This document shows positions 35,393-44,691 of a stretch of DNA of 52,042 nt, one piece after another (the stretch's first letter is position 1; every line of letters begins with the position of its first letter). Source of the stretch: Parcubacteria group bacterium Gr01-1014_17 (GTDB taxonomy: Bacteria > Patescibacteriota > Minisyncoccia > Phycocordibacterales > UBA10002); contig VMFZ01000002.1 of the NCBI GenBank assembly GCA_007376285.1, positions 1 through 52,042 of the forward strand, read 5' to 3'. The translations under genes and the position numbers were made by a program. The notes below the pieces were generated by a model, which saw only the letters and a program-made list of their open reading frames with translations, was not told the DNA's origin and searched no databases.

Positions 35393-37312
35393 TTACTTCC
35401 CTACAATCTCCTGCCCGCTTGTAAACGACGCGTCGGAAAAGCGTGCGGTGAGCGCTGGGCGAGTAGAGCTTGTTACAGTGCGACCAGTAAAGCGGTCATC
35501 TCCTTCGGCAACCGCTTCGCTAATAATAGTCGGCACCGTACCTGCTTGATTATCCGCTGGTACAAGCGCTACTTGAAACGCCACCTCGCGCGGACTTCCG
35601 CCAATACCAACTCCGGCTTTGAGTTCGCCCACATCCCATACAACACCCCCGCTTACTGCGTCATAACTCACGCGTTCACTGACAGGCGACACGGCGCCGA
35701 CAAATCTTACATACGATGGAAGTGTTGCAGAAACCCGCGCGTCCGCGAGGTCATTGAATGCATTAGATAGAGACCACACAATCGTATATGTTGTTTCTTC
35801 GCCAACTTTGGGCGGAATAGGACCGCGGTTTGAAAACGGACCGCTCCATCGCACCAAGCGCGTAGATAATGAAAGGTAGGCAAGTAATTTTACATCTGCT
35901 TTTACTTTTGTTTCAATTGCGCCACCTGACTCTCCCGCCCCAGCGGGACCGCGCGCCGCGATTGTTGTATTCATAGAAAATGACGGATTTTTAAGAGCGT
36001 AGACGCCGCTCCCGGGCCCGCGCACATTTACGGAAAAATATTTTACTCCGCGGTCTCCCGGCTCTAACACACCGAGAGACGAATCGGAACTTGTATCCCA
36101 CACGATAGTACCCTCCTGCGCCCGATAGTACCCGCCTTCTGGAAGCACCGACGCCGGGTCATACAGTGCGCCTTCCAAGCGCACGATAATTTGCGCATCA
36201 GTCGCCCGCGACGGCAAATTATTTTCCCATGCAATGCCAACGCGCACGGTTTTTCCTTTTTCAACAATAAACTCCGTCCCCTCTTCGCTCCCAACTAATA
36301 TGGAAAGCGCCAAAAACGGTTTGCGCAAAAGCACTGCGTGCGAGGCGGATACTAGTGCAGTGCCGATTGCGCGTCCGCCGCCCGTTTCTGCCGGACCTGC
36401 GCGGAACCGAATAATGCGCTCATCGCCTTCCGCGCCAGAAAGTACTCCGGCAAGCGTAATACGGCGCGTTCCACCCGCTGGAATATCACCAAGCGCCCAC
36501 ACTCGCTCGCCTGATGTAGGGCGCGGCGATGCGCTATTAAACGCAAACCCGAACGGGTAATCCGCCTCAACCATAATATCTCGGAGCGCAGTTGCACTGT
36601 TTGATTTCACTTCAAGCACAAGCTCAAAAGGGGCTTTATTCGCGCTCTCGCGCGGACCTTCTACGGAAATAGAGAGTGGCGCAGTGCCAAGTACCACTTC
36701 GTAGCGCGCCGTTTTTTTCAGGAGCGCATTTGAGCCGCGTACGCGGTATTCAAGTGTTGCGGAAATAGAAAGTTGTTCGCCTTCTTCGCCGAATAAAATC
36801 GCTTCTTCTTTTTTGAGTAAGCTCTCTCCTGGTGAAATCGCGCCGAGCGCTTCGCGGTATCGGCGAAAATCGGCACGCGGATTGTCCGCGCGCCTAGTAC
36901 CTTCCGGAAATTCCAAAAGCAAATCAGCGGCTTCAATCTCGGAATTGTTGTCATTCCGCACCGATACCTCAAAACTAAACGGCTCGCCGCCAGCCACAGA
37001 AAGCGGCCCGCTGAATTGCACAGACACTTTTTCGGAACTCACTACATTCCCGCCGCGAAGCACGACAAACGCGGCAAATGAGACAGCAGCGACAAAAAAA
37101 AGCGATGACACTATAAAAAGTTTTCTTGCAAAAGACATAGCGGTGCGTGGTGAAGGAGGTGGTGGCGCGTCCGGAACTGCGGGCTCTTTCTCCCATTCAG
37201 GGCGCGACTCTGGTGCCTCTGCATGGAAAACATCGTGACCGACAGAGTTTTCTTTTGGAACATCCGACTCGCGAGCGTAGAGGCCCTTGCGTATTTTTTC
37301 CAATCCGTTCAT
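35393..37312 (-). CDS. hypothetical membrane-anchored surface protein with repeated beta domains
   Basis: cytoplasmic N-term, TM RKLFIVSSLFFVAAVSFAAFVVL, then repeated Ig/DUF11-like segments. Confidence 0.6.
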   Translation of the reverse strand: MNGLEKIRKGLYARESDVPKENSVGHDVFHAEAPESRPEWEKEPAVPDAPPPPSPRTAMSFARKLFIVSSLFFVAAVSFAAFVVLRGGNVVSSEKVSVQFSGPLSVAGGEPFSFEVSVRNDNNSEIEAADLLLEFPEGTRRADNPRADFRRYREALGAISPGESLLKKEEAILFGEEGEQLSISATLEYRVRGSNALLKKTARYEVVLGTAPLSISVEGPRESANKAPFELVLEVKSNSATALRDIMVEADYPFGFAFNSASPRPTSGERVWALGDIPAGGTRRITLAGVLSGAEGDERIIRFRAGPAETGGGRAIGTALVSASHAVLLRKPFLALSILVGSEEGTEFIVEKGKTVRVGIAWENNLPSRATDAQIIVRLEGALYDPASVLPEGGYYRAQEGTIVWDTSSDSSLGVLEPGDRGVKYFSVNVRGPGSGVYALKNPSFSMNTTIAARGPAGAGESGGAIETKVKADVKLLAYLSLSTRLVRWSGPFSNRGPIPPKVGEETTYTIVWSLSNAFNDLADARVSATLPSYVRFVGAVSPVSERVSYDAVSGGVVWDVGELKAGVGIGGSPREVAFQVALVPADNQAGTVPTIISEAVAEGDDRFTGRTVTSSTRPALTARFSDASFTSGQEIVGK

Positions 37313-37328
37313 GACCGAAATAATAACA

Positions 37329-37386
37329 TAAAATCCACCCCCTTGAATCCCCCTCCTTTATAAAGGAGTGGGCTGGGGGAGGATTT
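37329..37386. repeat. Intergenic palindromic repeat of the ACATCC/CCCCCT-related family
   Basis: AAAATCCACCCCC...CTCCTTTATAAAGGAG...GGGGGAGGATTTT. Confidence 0.65.
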
Positions 37387-37387
37387 T

Positions 37388-37981
37388 TCAAAGACCCGTC
37401 ACTCTAAGAGATGAATTTATTATTGAAACCAGTTGTCGCCGAAGCGGCGCAACTGAAGAAATCTCAAATGCGCCGAAGCCCTCGCCCGCCGCAACATCCA
37501 AAAACTCGCGTGGTTCTCCGAGGTATCCCAAATGGAACAAAATGCGTAGCGCGAGCAAAATCTCAATATCGCGGAGTTCTCCTGGCGCGCATGCGCGACT
37601 CTGCAAAATCGCCGCACACGAAACTACCGCATCAAAAAGTTTTTCGTGTTTCTCTTCCGGCGGCAAAAGTCGCCGGAGAAGGAGCGCCGCCCGCCCCAAA
37701 CACAGGCGGGCGGCGTCCTGTCCATCGAGTGCGGAGAAAAAGTTTGCGCGCGACACCGCGTTCGCAAGCCGCCATATTTCCCTACCACGCACAAGCCACG
37801 CATCCGTGTACGAAAAATCGGTTAGATGGTAGCGGAGTTTTGAGCGCGCAAGGCGTATGCCTTGCGCGCGCGCAGAAACGAGCCCAAGCTCGCGCGTGAA
37901 AAGCAGAATCGTCCGGCTTCCTTCGCCAACGGGTGTGCTTCCCAACACGAGTGCAGGAGTGTGGTAGAGATGATAAGACAT
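37388..37981 (-). CDS. recO: DNA repair protein RecO
   Basis: YHTPALVLGSTPVGEGSRTILLFTRELGLVSARAQGIRLARSKLRYHLTDFSYTDAWLVRGREIWRL. Confidence 0.82.
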   Translation of the reverse strand: MSYHLYHTPALVLGSTPVGEGSRTILLFTRELGLVSARAQGIRLARSKLRYHLTDFSYTDAWLVRGREIWRLANAVSRANFFSALDGQDAARLCLGRAALLLRRLLPPEEKHEKLFDAVVSCAAILQSRACAPGELRDIEILLALRILFHLGYLGEPREFLDVAAGEGFGAFEISSVAPLRRQLVSIINSSLRVTGL

Positions 37982-37983
37982 AT

Positions 37984-40900
37984 CTACACTTTAATATCAA
38001 ACTTATAGAGATCTCCGCAGATTGAAGTTGTTTCGCCAACTGCAATCGAAACAAACTGAACATCTTTAAGCAATGCGGATTTTTTGAGTTCGCCAATAAA
38101 CTTTTCTACAAACGCCTTACCATCCGCGCTAGTGTCCACGATAAGCGTTGCTAAGTCGGAAATGGTCAATCCTTTCTTTTTGCGTAAATTCTGCACCGCA
38201 CGAACAAGTTCGCGAAAATTACCTTCTTCTTTGAGTTCTTGTGTTATTGTGGTATCTAATTCCACTTCTCCAGCAAGGGTTTTATCAAAGATTACCTCTT
38301 TTATATTTACTTCTTCTTGTATAAGGAGTAAGAATTCTGTGTGAATTTCTAATTTTTTAATTTTTAATTTTTGGAGAGGTTGTCGAATCTTTATATTCGC
38401 TTTCGCACGCGCTTCCAGTGCAAGTGACACTATTTTTCTCACTTCCTCCATTTTTTCTAGCACTCCAGTTTCCAATTTCCAGTTTCCAGTGTCTGGCCAA
38501 CTTTCAAGATGCACGCTTGGGACCGACAAAATCGGCACCAGATGTTTGAAGCCCCCAACATCTGGTGCCGTAAAAATAGACTGATACATCTCTTCCGCCA
38601 AAAACGGCATTATTGGGGCGATGAGTTTTGATAGAGATAGCAAGACCTCGCGCTGGGTCGCAAGCGCGTACTGCTTGTCTTGTTCGTTTTCGGACTTCAC
38701 CCGCGCCCGCGAACGGCGGATGTACCATGTGGAATAATCTTCTGTGAACGCGCGGATTTCACGGCACGCAGAGGGCGTATCATACACCTCCATTGCATTT
38801 GTGATTGTCTGCACAGCGCGCGCGAGGCGCGCGCGTATCCATACATCCAATATATGCATACTTTCTTCCGCGTGTGTTTTCCCGTTATACTTGTCTTTAT
38901 ATAACTCAAAAAACGAAAGACAGTTTCGTAGAATCCCCACCACGCGATTGTGCGCTTCGCGCACATCGTCATCGCGGAAACTCAAGTCCTCGCCCTGCAT
39001 CACCACACTTCCCATAAGGCACAACCGAAACGCGTCCGCGCCGTATTGGTCCATCAAAAGAAACGGGTCCGTGTAATTACCTTTTGATTTTGAGATTTTC
39101 GCGCCGTCTTCCGCTAAAATCGTACCGGTGGAAACCACTGCATTAAATGCGCGTCTGTTGGACAACAAAATACCAAGCGCGTGAAGGTAATAGAACCAAG
39201 TGCGCGTTTGGGCAATATATTCTGCAATAAAATCCGCCGGGTATTTCGCCGGCTTTGACGCAAACGGCATCGCCGCCGATTCCACCCAACAATCAACCAC
39301 TTCAGGAATGCGCTCGTATTCCCTTCCAGCTTCATCAACAAGAGTCAGCGTGTCTATCCACGGGCGGTGCAAATCAAGTTCATAGTCCTGATTGTGTGGG
39401 AAAAGTGCAAACTGAAGCACGAGCGTTTCTGCAAGCCCCAACATAACTCTGTCTGAAAACTGGTTAGACGGTTTACCTTCTGCAACTTGAGACAAAACCC
39501 ATAACGGACCGCCGTGTCCAACGATAAGAATTCTTTTATTTTGATAACGGCTCTCTATTTCAAACAAAAACTCGCCGACTCGCCGACGAACCTCTACAAG
39601 TGTCTGCTCGTTGCGTTCATGCAGGCGCTCGTCAACTATAACGGCGTTGTCCGGCAATCCGAGCTCTTTTTGAACAAGGAGAGCCGTCTCGCGCGTACGC
39701 ACAAACGGCGAGGTAATTATAAAATCAATTTTCTCGCGTTTAAGATTAGCAGCGGCATGCACCACACCCGCTTTTCCATTACCTGTCAGATGATTCTGCG
39801 GGTCTCCATACAAATCTTCTATGTTTTTAACATTATCAATCGCTTCGCCGTGCCGCATAATAAAATATTGATTGCCAGATTTTTTCACCAGATGTTTCAA
39901 TTCATCAAGTGAACCGACCACAATCACACGGCTACCTCCCTTCTCTTTCCAAATCGGCAACGGCGTCGCCCAAAAACGGTTACGCGAAATGTTCCAATCA
40001 GGAGCCCCTTCCACAATGTTTTTGAAACGACCGTGTTTCAAGTGTTCTGGCACCCACTGTATCTTTTCGTTTTCCGAAAGCATTTTCTTTTTTGCTTTTT
40101 GTATGGCGATGAACCACGACGGCACCGCGTTGTAAATCAAAGGCGTCCCACACCGATAGCAGTGCGGGTATTCGTGCGTGTTCAATGCGCGCGCAAAAAG
40201 CAATCCTCGTGTTTCCAAATCCGACTTTATTTCTTCCTCCGCATCCTTTACATACTTTCCGCGCAAAAACTCCGGTGCGTGTTCGTTGTACTTCGCGCTT
40301 GCATCAAGCAGTTGCACCATCGACAACCCTTCTTTCTGACCGAGCGCAAAATCATCTTCTCCATACATCACCGCCGTATGCACGATTCCCGTTCCTTCTT
40401 CCGTGTTAACAAAATCCGCTGCGTACACTTTGTATGATTTCTCCGACTTGAGCGCGGGTACTTCAAAAATCGGCTCGTATTCCAACCCAACCAACTTCTT
40501 TCCTTTTATTTCCTCTATTGTTTCGTACGCTTTCCCTTTAAAAACTTCGGCAAGTCGATCTTTTGCAAGAATAAAAAGATCGTTCTCGATTTTGACTTTC
40601 ACATAAACAATCTTCTCTCCCACTGCGAGCGCGACATTCCCCGGAAGCGTCCATGGCGTCGTCGTCCACGCAAGCAAATAAACATCCCCATTTAATCCAA
40701 TCTTCTCCGGTTTTTTGACCTTAAACTTTACCGTTACCGCTTCTTCCGTAATTTCTTTATAGGTATTGTCCATCGCAATCTCGGCTTTCGCCAAAGGCGT
40801 TTCGCAGTGCGGGCAATACATAAGCACCTTTTTTCCTTCATACAAAAGTTTTTTCTCGTGCAACTGTTTAAGCGCCCACCACACGCTCTCCATATATGAG

Positions 40901-41355
40901 TTGTCCATCGTCTTGTAGGAGTTTCCGAAATCCACGAATCGCCCCACGCGCTCCACATACTTTTCCCATTCTTTTTCAAACTCCAAAACGCTCGCGCGCG
41001 CCGCATTATTAAACGTGGCAATACCGATTTTCTCAATATCTTTTTTTGTTTTAAGCCCGAGCCGCTTTTCCACCAAGCTCTCAATCGGGAGCCCGTGGCA
41101 ATCCCACCCCCAACGCCTGGCCACGCGAAATCCGCACATTGTCTTGTAGCGTGGAATTACATCTTTAATCACGGAAGAAAGGAGCGAGCCATGATGCGGA
41201 AGCCCTGTCGCAAACGGCGGCCCATCATAAAACACAAAGTCGCCTTCAGGTGATTCCTTTTGCAAGGACTTCTCAAAAACCTTGTTTTCTTTCCAAAACT
41301 TCAATACTTCCCGTTCTTTGTCGGCAACCGTCTTTTTTTGTTGATTTCCATCCAT
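37984..41355 (-). CDS. ileS: isoleucyl-tRNA synthetase with inserted histidine-phosphatase domain
   Basis: PPFATGLPHHGSLLSSVIKDVIPRYKTMCGFRVARRWGWDCHGLPIE; KISKSKGNYTDP; inserted FIMRHGE...SPFVRTRETA...ILIVGHGG. Confidence 0.96.
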   Translation of the reverse strand: MDGNQQKKTVADKEREVLKFWKENKVFEKSLQKESPEGDFVFYDGPPFATGLPHHGSLLSSVIKDVIPRYKTMCGFRVARRWGWDCHGLPIESLVEKRLGLKTKKDIEKIGIATFNNAARASVLEFEKEWEKYVERVGRFVDFGNSYKTMDNSYMESVWWALKQLHEKKLLYEGKKVLMYCPHCETPLAKAEIAMDNTYKEITEEAVTVKFKVKKPEKIGLNGDVYLLAWTTTPWTLPGNVALAVGEKIVYVKVKIENDLFILAKDRLAEVFKGKAYETIEEIKGKKLVGLEYEPIFEVPALKSEKSYKVYAADFVNTEEGTGIVHTAVMYGEDDFALGQKEGLSMVQLLDASAKYNEHAPEFLRGKYVKDAEEEIKSDLETRGLLFARALNTHEYPHCYRCGTPLIYNAVPSWFIAIQKAKKKMLSENEKIQWVPEHLKHGRFKNIVEGAPDWNISRNRFWATPLPIWKEKGGSRVIVVGSLDELKHLVKKSGNQYFIMRHGEAIDNVKNIEDLYGDPQNHLTGNGKAGVVHAAANLKREKIDFIITSPFVRTRETALLVQKELGLPDNAVIVDERLHERNEQTLVEVRRRVGEFLFEIESRYQNKRILIVGHGGPLWVLSQVAEGKPSNQFSDRVMLGLAETLVLQFALFPHNQDYELDLHRPWIDTLTLVDEAGREYERIPEVVDCWVESAAMPFASKPAKYPADFIAEYIAQTRTWFYYLHALGILLSNRRAFNAVVSTGTILAEDGAKISKSKGNYTDPFLLMDQYGADAFRLCLMGSVVMQGEDLSFRDDDVREAHNRVVGILRNCLSFFELYKDKYNGKTHAEESMHILDVWIRARLARAVQTITNAMEVYDTPSACREIRAFTEDYSTWYIRRSRARVKSENEQDKQYALATQREVLLSLSKLIAPIMPFLAEEMYQSIFTAPDVGGFKHLVPILSVPSVHLESWPDTGNWKLETGVLEKMEEVRKIVSLALEARAKANIKIRQPLQKLKIKKLEIHTEFLLLIQEEVNIKEVIFDKTLAGEVELDTTITQELKEEGNFRELVRAVQNLRKKKGLTISDLATLIVDTSADGKAFVEKFIGELKKSALLKDVQFVSIAVGETTSICGDLYKFDIKV
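38533..38570. repeat. Palindromic repeat copy 2 (14-bp perfect arms) in-frame in ileS
   Basis: CGGCACCAGATGTT-tgaagccccc-AACATCTGGTGCCG. Confidence 0.85.
39400..39875 (-). other. Histidine phosphatase (phosphoglycerate-mutase-like) domain inserted in IleRS
   Basis: RHGE, SPFVRTRETA, HERNEQ and GHGG catalytic motifs between CP1 and the DLHRPWID segment. Confidence 0.85.
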
Positions 41356-41372
41356 CGCGCCATTTTAACATA

Positions 41373-41407
41373 CAAAAACAACCCCTGTCGTAAAACATGG
41401 GTTGGTG
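41373..41407 (-). terminator. intrinsic terminator of orphan gene B
   Basis: minus strand CAACCCatgttttacgacaGGGGTTGTTTTTG. Confidence 0.6.
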
Positions 41408-41439
41408 AGAAGCCGAAACCAAAGCCAAGTGACCGAGGG

Positions 41440-42111
41440 CTAGGACTCATTTTCTGAAGCCGAGGACTGAACTTGCGGGACAGCAAAGGCGAAGCCGCCG
41501 CCAGAGTCCCACCGACCGCCGGGCCCGTCAAAGTACGCGCCCAACCACTGACCGTCACCGACGCGAACCGTGCGGAGCAAGTTCGGGTAGCCGTCGGAGT
41601 CGTTGATGGGTTCGTGCATGGCAACGATGTACCACAGACCCATCGCTTCGATCTCCTTGTCCGTGAACTTTTCACGGATGAGGCAGGCCATCTCAGCGTT
41701 GGGCTTCGAGAGCTTGCGCGTGTCGGCCTCGGCGCGGATATTCTTCGTGATTCGGTCTTCATTCTTGAAGAGCGTGCCCTTGAGAACGGCGACTTCGGTC
41801 GTCACGCTGGATGTCGGCTTGAAGTCCGGCGAACGGAGCACCTGCTTGGCGTAGTCACCCACGCTGAAGCCTTTGCTCTCGAGCTTGGTAATCCAGGCCT
41901 CGCCAGTCGTGCCATCGCTTGTGACGGAGAAGTGAATCACTCCGTCTTGTTCGCGCCAGGAAGAGGTTTGTTTCGTAACAATCCATTCCCCGGAATTGAC
42001 CAACCTGACCGCTTCGTTTGGGTTATCCACCTGTGTTTGACGCATGAGGTTTTTGACCAATGCGTTCAGTTGACCGGCTGTGAGTTCTGCGGAAGCGAAT
42101 AATTCGCTCAT
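41440..42111 (-). CDS. orphan hypothetical protein B
   Basis: 223 aa; AGGAG RBS upstream; shares promoter/leader module with orphan gene A. Confidence 0.65.
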   Translation of the reverse strand: MSELFASAELTAGQLNALVKNLMRQTQVDNPNEAVRLVNSGEWIVTKQTSSWREQDGVIHFSVTSDGTTGEAWITKLESKGFSVGDYAKQVLRSPDFKPTSSVTTEVAVLKGTLFKNEDRITKNIRAEADTRKLSKPNAEMACLIREKFTDKEIEAMGLWYIVAMHEPINDSDGYPNLLRTVRVGDGQWLGAYFDGPGGRWDSGGGFAFAVPQVQSSASENES

Positions 42112-42189
42112 TTTATCTCCTTGCGCTTAATTGCGCGTTGAGTTTCACTCTCATCCGAGTAGGAACTATGGACTGTAGTAGTCATAGCC

Positions 42190-42237
42190 AGCAATCCCGA
42201 ACAGAGTTGAGGGACTTTTGGCTATGACCACGGCGAT
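42190..42237 (-). other. stem-loop in the 5' leader of orphan gene B
   Basis: GTCATAGCC ... GGCTATGAC arms with inner TCCC/GGGA. Confidence 0.5.
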
Positions 42238-42272
42238 AAATCCATTCTTTCAAGGTGCTTTGAACTATGCAA

Positions 42273-42302
42273 AGTATAGCATGGACGGTGCCTTTTTGTC
42301 AA
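42273..42302 (-). promoter_or_regulatory. strong sigma70-type promoter of orphan gene B
   Basis: TTGACA - 18 nt - TATACT. Confidence 0.8.
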
Positions 42303-42355
42303 GGGGCTGAAATATGGCTCTGTTGAGCCCTATTTACATCATTATAGAAACGGTC

Positions 42356-42601
42356 TCAACGATAGGTCGTATCGCTCCGCCATTGAATATCTAAATTAAC
42401 TGCACATTTTTTCTCATTCAAAGAAAACTGTATACGAACTGCGCCTTTGCGTATCCTGTACTTATTGTCAAAACCGCCCAATTTCTTTATATCTAAATCA
42501 GTAAAATCCCCCGCTGTGATGCGGGAAACTACTGCATCAAGCTCAACGCGCCCATTACGACCGAGCTTTCGAAGAAACTTTTCTACCTTGTTTGGCATCA
42601 A
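42356..42601 (-). CDS. RelE/HigB-like toxin candidate
   Basis: VEKFLRKLGRNGRVELDAVVSRITAGDFTDLDIKKLGGFDNKYRIRKGAVRIQFSL. Confidence 0.65.
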   Translation of the reverse strand: MMPNKVEKFLRKLGRNGRVELDAVVSRITAGDFTDLDIKKLGGFDNKYRIRKGAVRIQFSLNEKKCAVNLDIQWRSDTTYR

Positions 42602-42836
42602 ATTCGCGAATATACTTGAGCAGTTGTCCGGCAGTGATATTTCTGTCTTTACCCTTCGTCAAATCAAGTATTGTTTCCCAAGTGCCTTCATCACCCCACT
42701 CGTCTACCGGCACAGGCGCTAAGTGAAAAACGGGCTCCGAGCGACGCACCACCATGAAAGAGCGGCCGCGCTTTACCGCGCCGATATATTTCTCCGTATT
42801 ATTCCGCAGTTCCTTGAGTCCAATAATCGTTTGCAT
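42555..42836 (-). CDS. Phd/YefM-like antitoxin
   Basis: MQTIIGLKELRNNTEKYIGAVKRGRSFMVVRRSEPVFHLAPV; overlaps the toxin ORF. Confidence 0.75.
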   Translation of the reverse strand: MQTIIGLKELRNNTEKYIGAVKRGRSFMVVRRSEPVFHLAPVPVDEWGDEGTWETILDLTKGKDRNITAGQLLKYIREFDAKQGRKVSSKARS

Positions 42837-42842
42837 ATCTTA

Positions 42843-42870
42843 AGTTTATCTTAAGATAACCTTATGTCAA
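42843..42870 (-). promoter_or_regulatory. TA promoter with palindromic operator
   Basis: TTGACA-TAAGGTTATCTTAAGA-TAAACT; palindrome TTATCTTAAGATAA at 42846-42859. Confidence 0.65.
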
Positions 42871-42873
42871 ACA

Positions 42874-44622
42874 TTACATCTTCTCCGGCGTGGCGATGCC
42901 GAGAAGCCAGAGACCGTTTTTCATTACTTGCGCGAACGCCCGCGTGAGCGCGAGGCGATACGCCGTCTCATCGCCGGCATCTAAAATGCGCTCTTTCGCG
43001 TACCACCCGTTAAATGCGCCAGCGATCTCAATAAGATAGGTCGCAATATAATGCGGCGCGTATTCTTTGCCAGCGCGTTCAACAATTTCTGGGAAGCGAT
43101 AGAGAAAGCGAGGAAGAACATCCCCCCCACCCCCCTTCAAAGGGGGAGCTTTTACAGTTCCTCCCTTGAGGGAGGTGTCCCGACATAATGTCGGGACGGA
43201 GGATGTTCCTTTCCGCAACACCGAGCACGCCCGCGCGTAGGAATACTGCAAGTACGGCCCTGAGTCGCCTTCAAACGAAATTGATTTATCGAAATCAAAA
43301 ACAATATCTCCGCCGACTTGTTGGCGCAAAATGGAGTATTTTATAGAGCCGACAGCAACCACTTCAGCAACTTTTTCTTTTTCAATATCAGAAAATTCCC
43401 GTTCTTTTACTTTTTCCAACACCATCTTTTTAACCCGTTCAATAAGCCACTCGCCAGTAATCACGCCGCCTTTGCGCGACGACATTTTGCCGGTTGGAAG
43501 CCGCAACATTCCATGCGACAAATGCTTCGTCTTTTTCGCCAAATCCGGAAATACAAACTCCATCGCCTTCAAAAGTACCTTGAAATATTCATTTATCTCA
43601 TTACCTGTTATCACGACTGAAAAATCATAGGGATATTTTTCGTATTTTATTTTCGCAAGCCCCAATTCTTTCGCTTCATAGGTCGGAAGGCCTTGCGAAT
43701 TCAGAAAGACGCGGGTATGCAACCCTGACTTTGATTCCGGAAATACAACTGCGCCTTCGCTTTTTTCAAAAATCCTCCCAAGATTTTCTTCAACGAGTTT
43801 TTTCCCAAGCACGCCGGTCTCGCTCTCAAAAAAATAATAGTCAAACTTCGTCCCAAGTGTTTTGTAGATTCCTTCAAAGTGTTCCAAACTAACCTTTTTT
43901 CCATCTTGGTATATCTTATTTACCGTGTTGTCTGATTGTTCAAAAATCTTTGTGTTTAGTTCATTGATTTCTTTCTTGATGTCCTCGTAGGACTCATACA
44001 TTTCTGAACCATACGCATACGCCTTACCCCAGTCCGTAATGGTCTTGCCACCTAATTTTTGATATCCATAAACCGCTTTCGCAACATGAAGCCCGACATC
44101 GCCTTGATAGCACGCGCGCTTCACTTCTGCTCCGTGAAAAGCGGTAATGCGCGCGATTGCTTCTCCGATCGCGTTGCTCATCAAATGCCCGATATGAAAT
44201 TCCTTGAAGGGATTTGGTTGCGTATATTCAACCAAAGCCCTCATTCCCGCACAGTGTTCATTTCTTCCAAAATCATCTTTCTTTTCCAAAATTTCTTTCA
44301 CCTGCTCCGCAAAAAACTCTTTGGATAGATAAAAATTAATGAAACCAGCACCAGCCACTTCTGCCTTTCCCATCCAAGTTCCCATCCAAGGACTTCCAAT
44401 CCAAGGACTGTCCTTGGATTTTAAGGACAGTCCTTTTAATATTTTCTCCGCCAACTCCTTCGGCTTCATCTTCAATTCTTTCGCATACTGAAGCGCAACA
44501 TTCGTAGAATAATCGCCATGCGCCAAATCTTTGGGGTGTTCCAACGAAACCTCCGAGTTATCCACCCCGAGTGCTTTGAGCGCCTCGCCAATCACTTTTT
44601 TAATTTCTTCTGTAATCATCAC
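42874..44622 (-). CDS. argS: arginyl-tRNA synthetase
   Basis: VEYTQPNPFKEFHIGHLMSNAIGEAIARI...HLSHGMLRLPTGKMSSRKGGVITGE. Confidence 0.96.
   Translation of the reverse strand: MMITEEIKKVIGEALKALGVDNSEVSLEHPKDLAHGDYSTNVALQYAKELKMKPKELAEKILKGLSLKSKDSPWIGSPWMGTWMGKAEVAGAGFINFYLSKEFFAEQVKEILEKKDDFGRNEHCAGMRALVEYTQPNPFKEFHIGHLMSNAIGEAIARITAFHGAEVKRACYQGDVGLHVAKAVYGYQKLGGKTITDWGKAYAYGSEMYESYEDIKKEINELNTKIFEQSDNTVNKIYQDGKKVSLEHFEGIYKTLGTKFDYYFFESETGVLGKKLVEENLGRIFEKSEGAVVFPESKSGLHTRVFLNSQGLPTYEAKELGLAKIKYEKYPYDFSVVITGNEINEYFKVLLKAMEFVFPDLAKKTKHLSHGMLRLPTGKMSSRKGGVITGEWLIERVKKMVLEKVKEREFSDIEKEKVAEVVAVGSIKYSILRQQVGGDIVFDFDKSISFEGDSGPYLQYSYARACSVLRKGTSSVPTLCRDTSLKGGTVKAPPLKGGGGDVLPRFLYRFPEIVERAGKEYAPHYIATYLIEIAGAFNGWYAKERILDAGDETAYRLALTRAFAQVMKNGLWLLGIATPEKM
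43118..43205. repeat. In-frame dispersed element in argS with ACATCC...GGATGT ends and three nested palindromes
   Basis: near-identical 33-bp block to 11435-11467; TCCCTTGAGGGA; GTCCCGACA-TAA-TGTCGGGAC. Confidence 0.8.
44399..44435. repeat. In-frame palindromic insertion in argS N-terminal region
   Basis: ATCCAAGGACTGTCCTTGGAT and AAGGACTGTCCTT/AAGGACAGTCCTT. Confidence 0.75.
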
Positions 44623-44650
44623 GAAATGATTCTACCATTTTTCAGCAAAC

Positions 44651-44683
44651 AAAAAAGGCGCACATATAAAGGTGGGCGCCTTT
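44651..44683 (-). terminator. intrinsic terminator downstream of the YvcK-like gene
   Basis: minus strand AAAGGCGC...GCGCCTTTTTT. Confidence 0.75.
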
Positions 44684-44691
44684 GCGATGAC

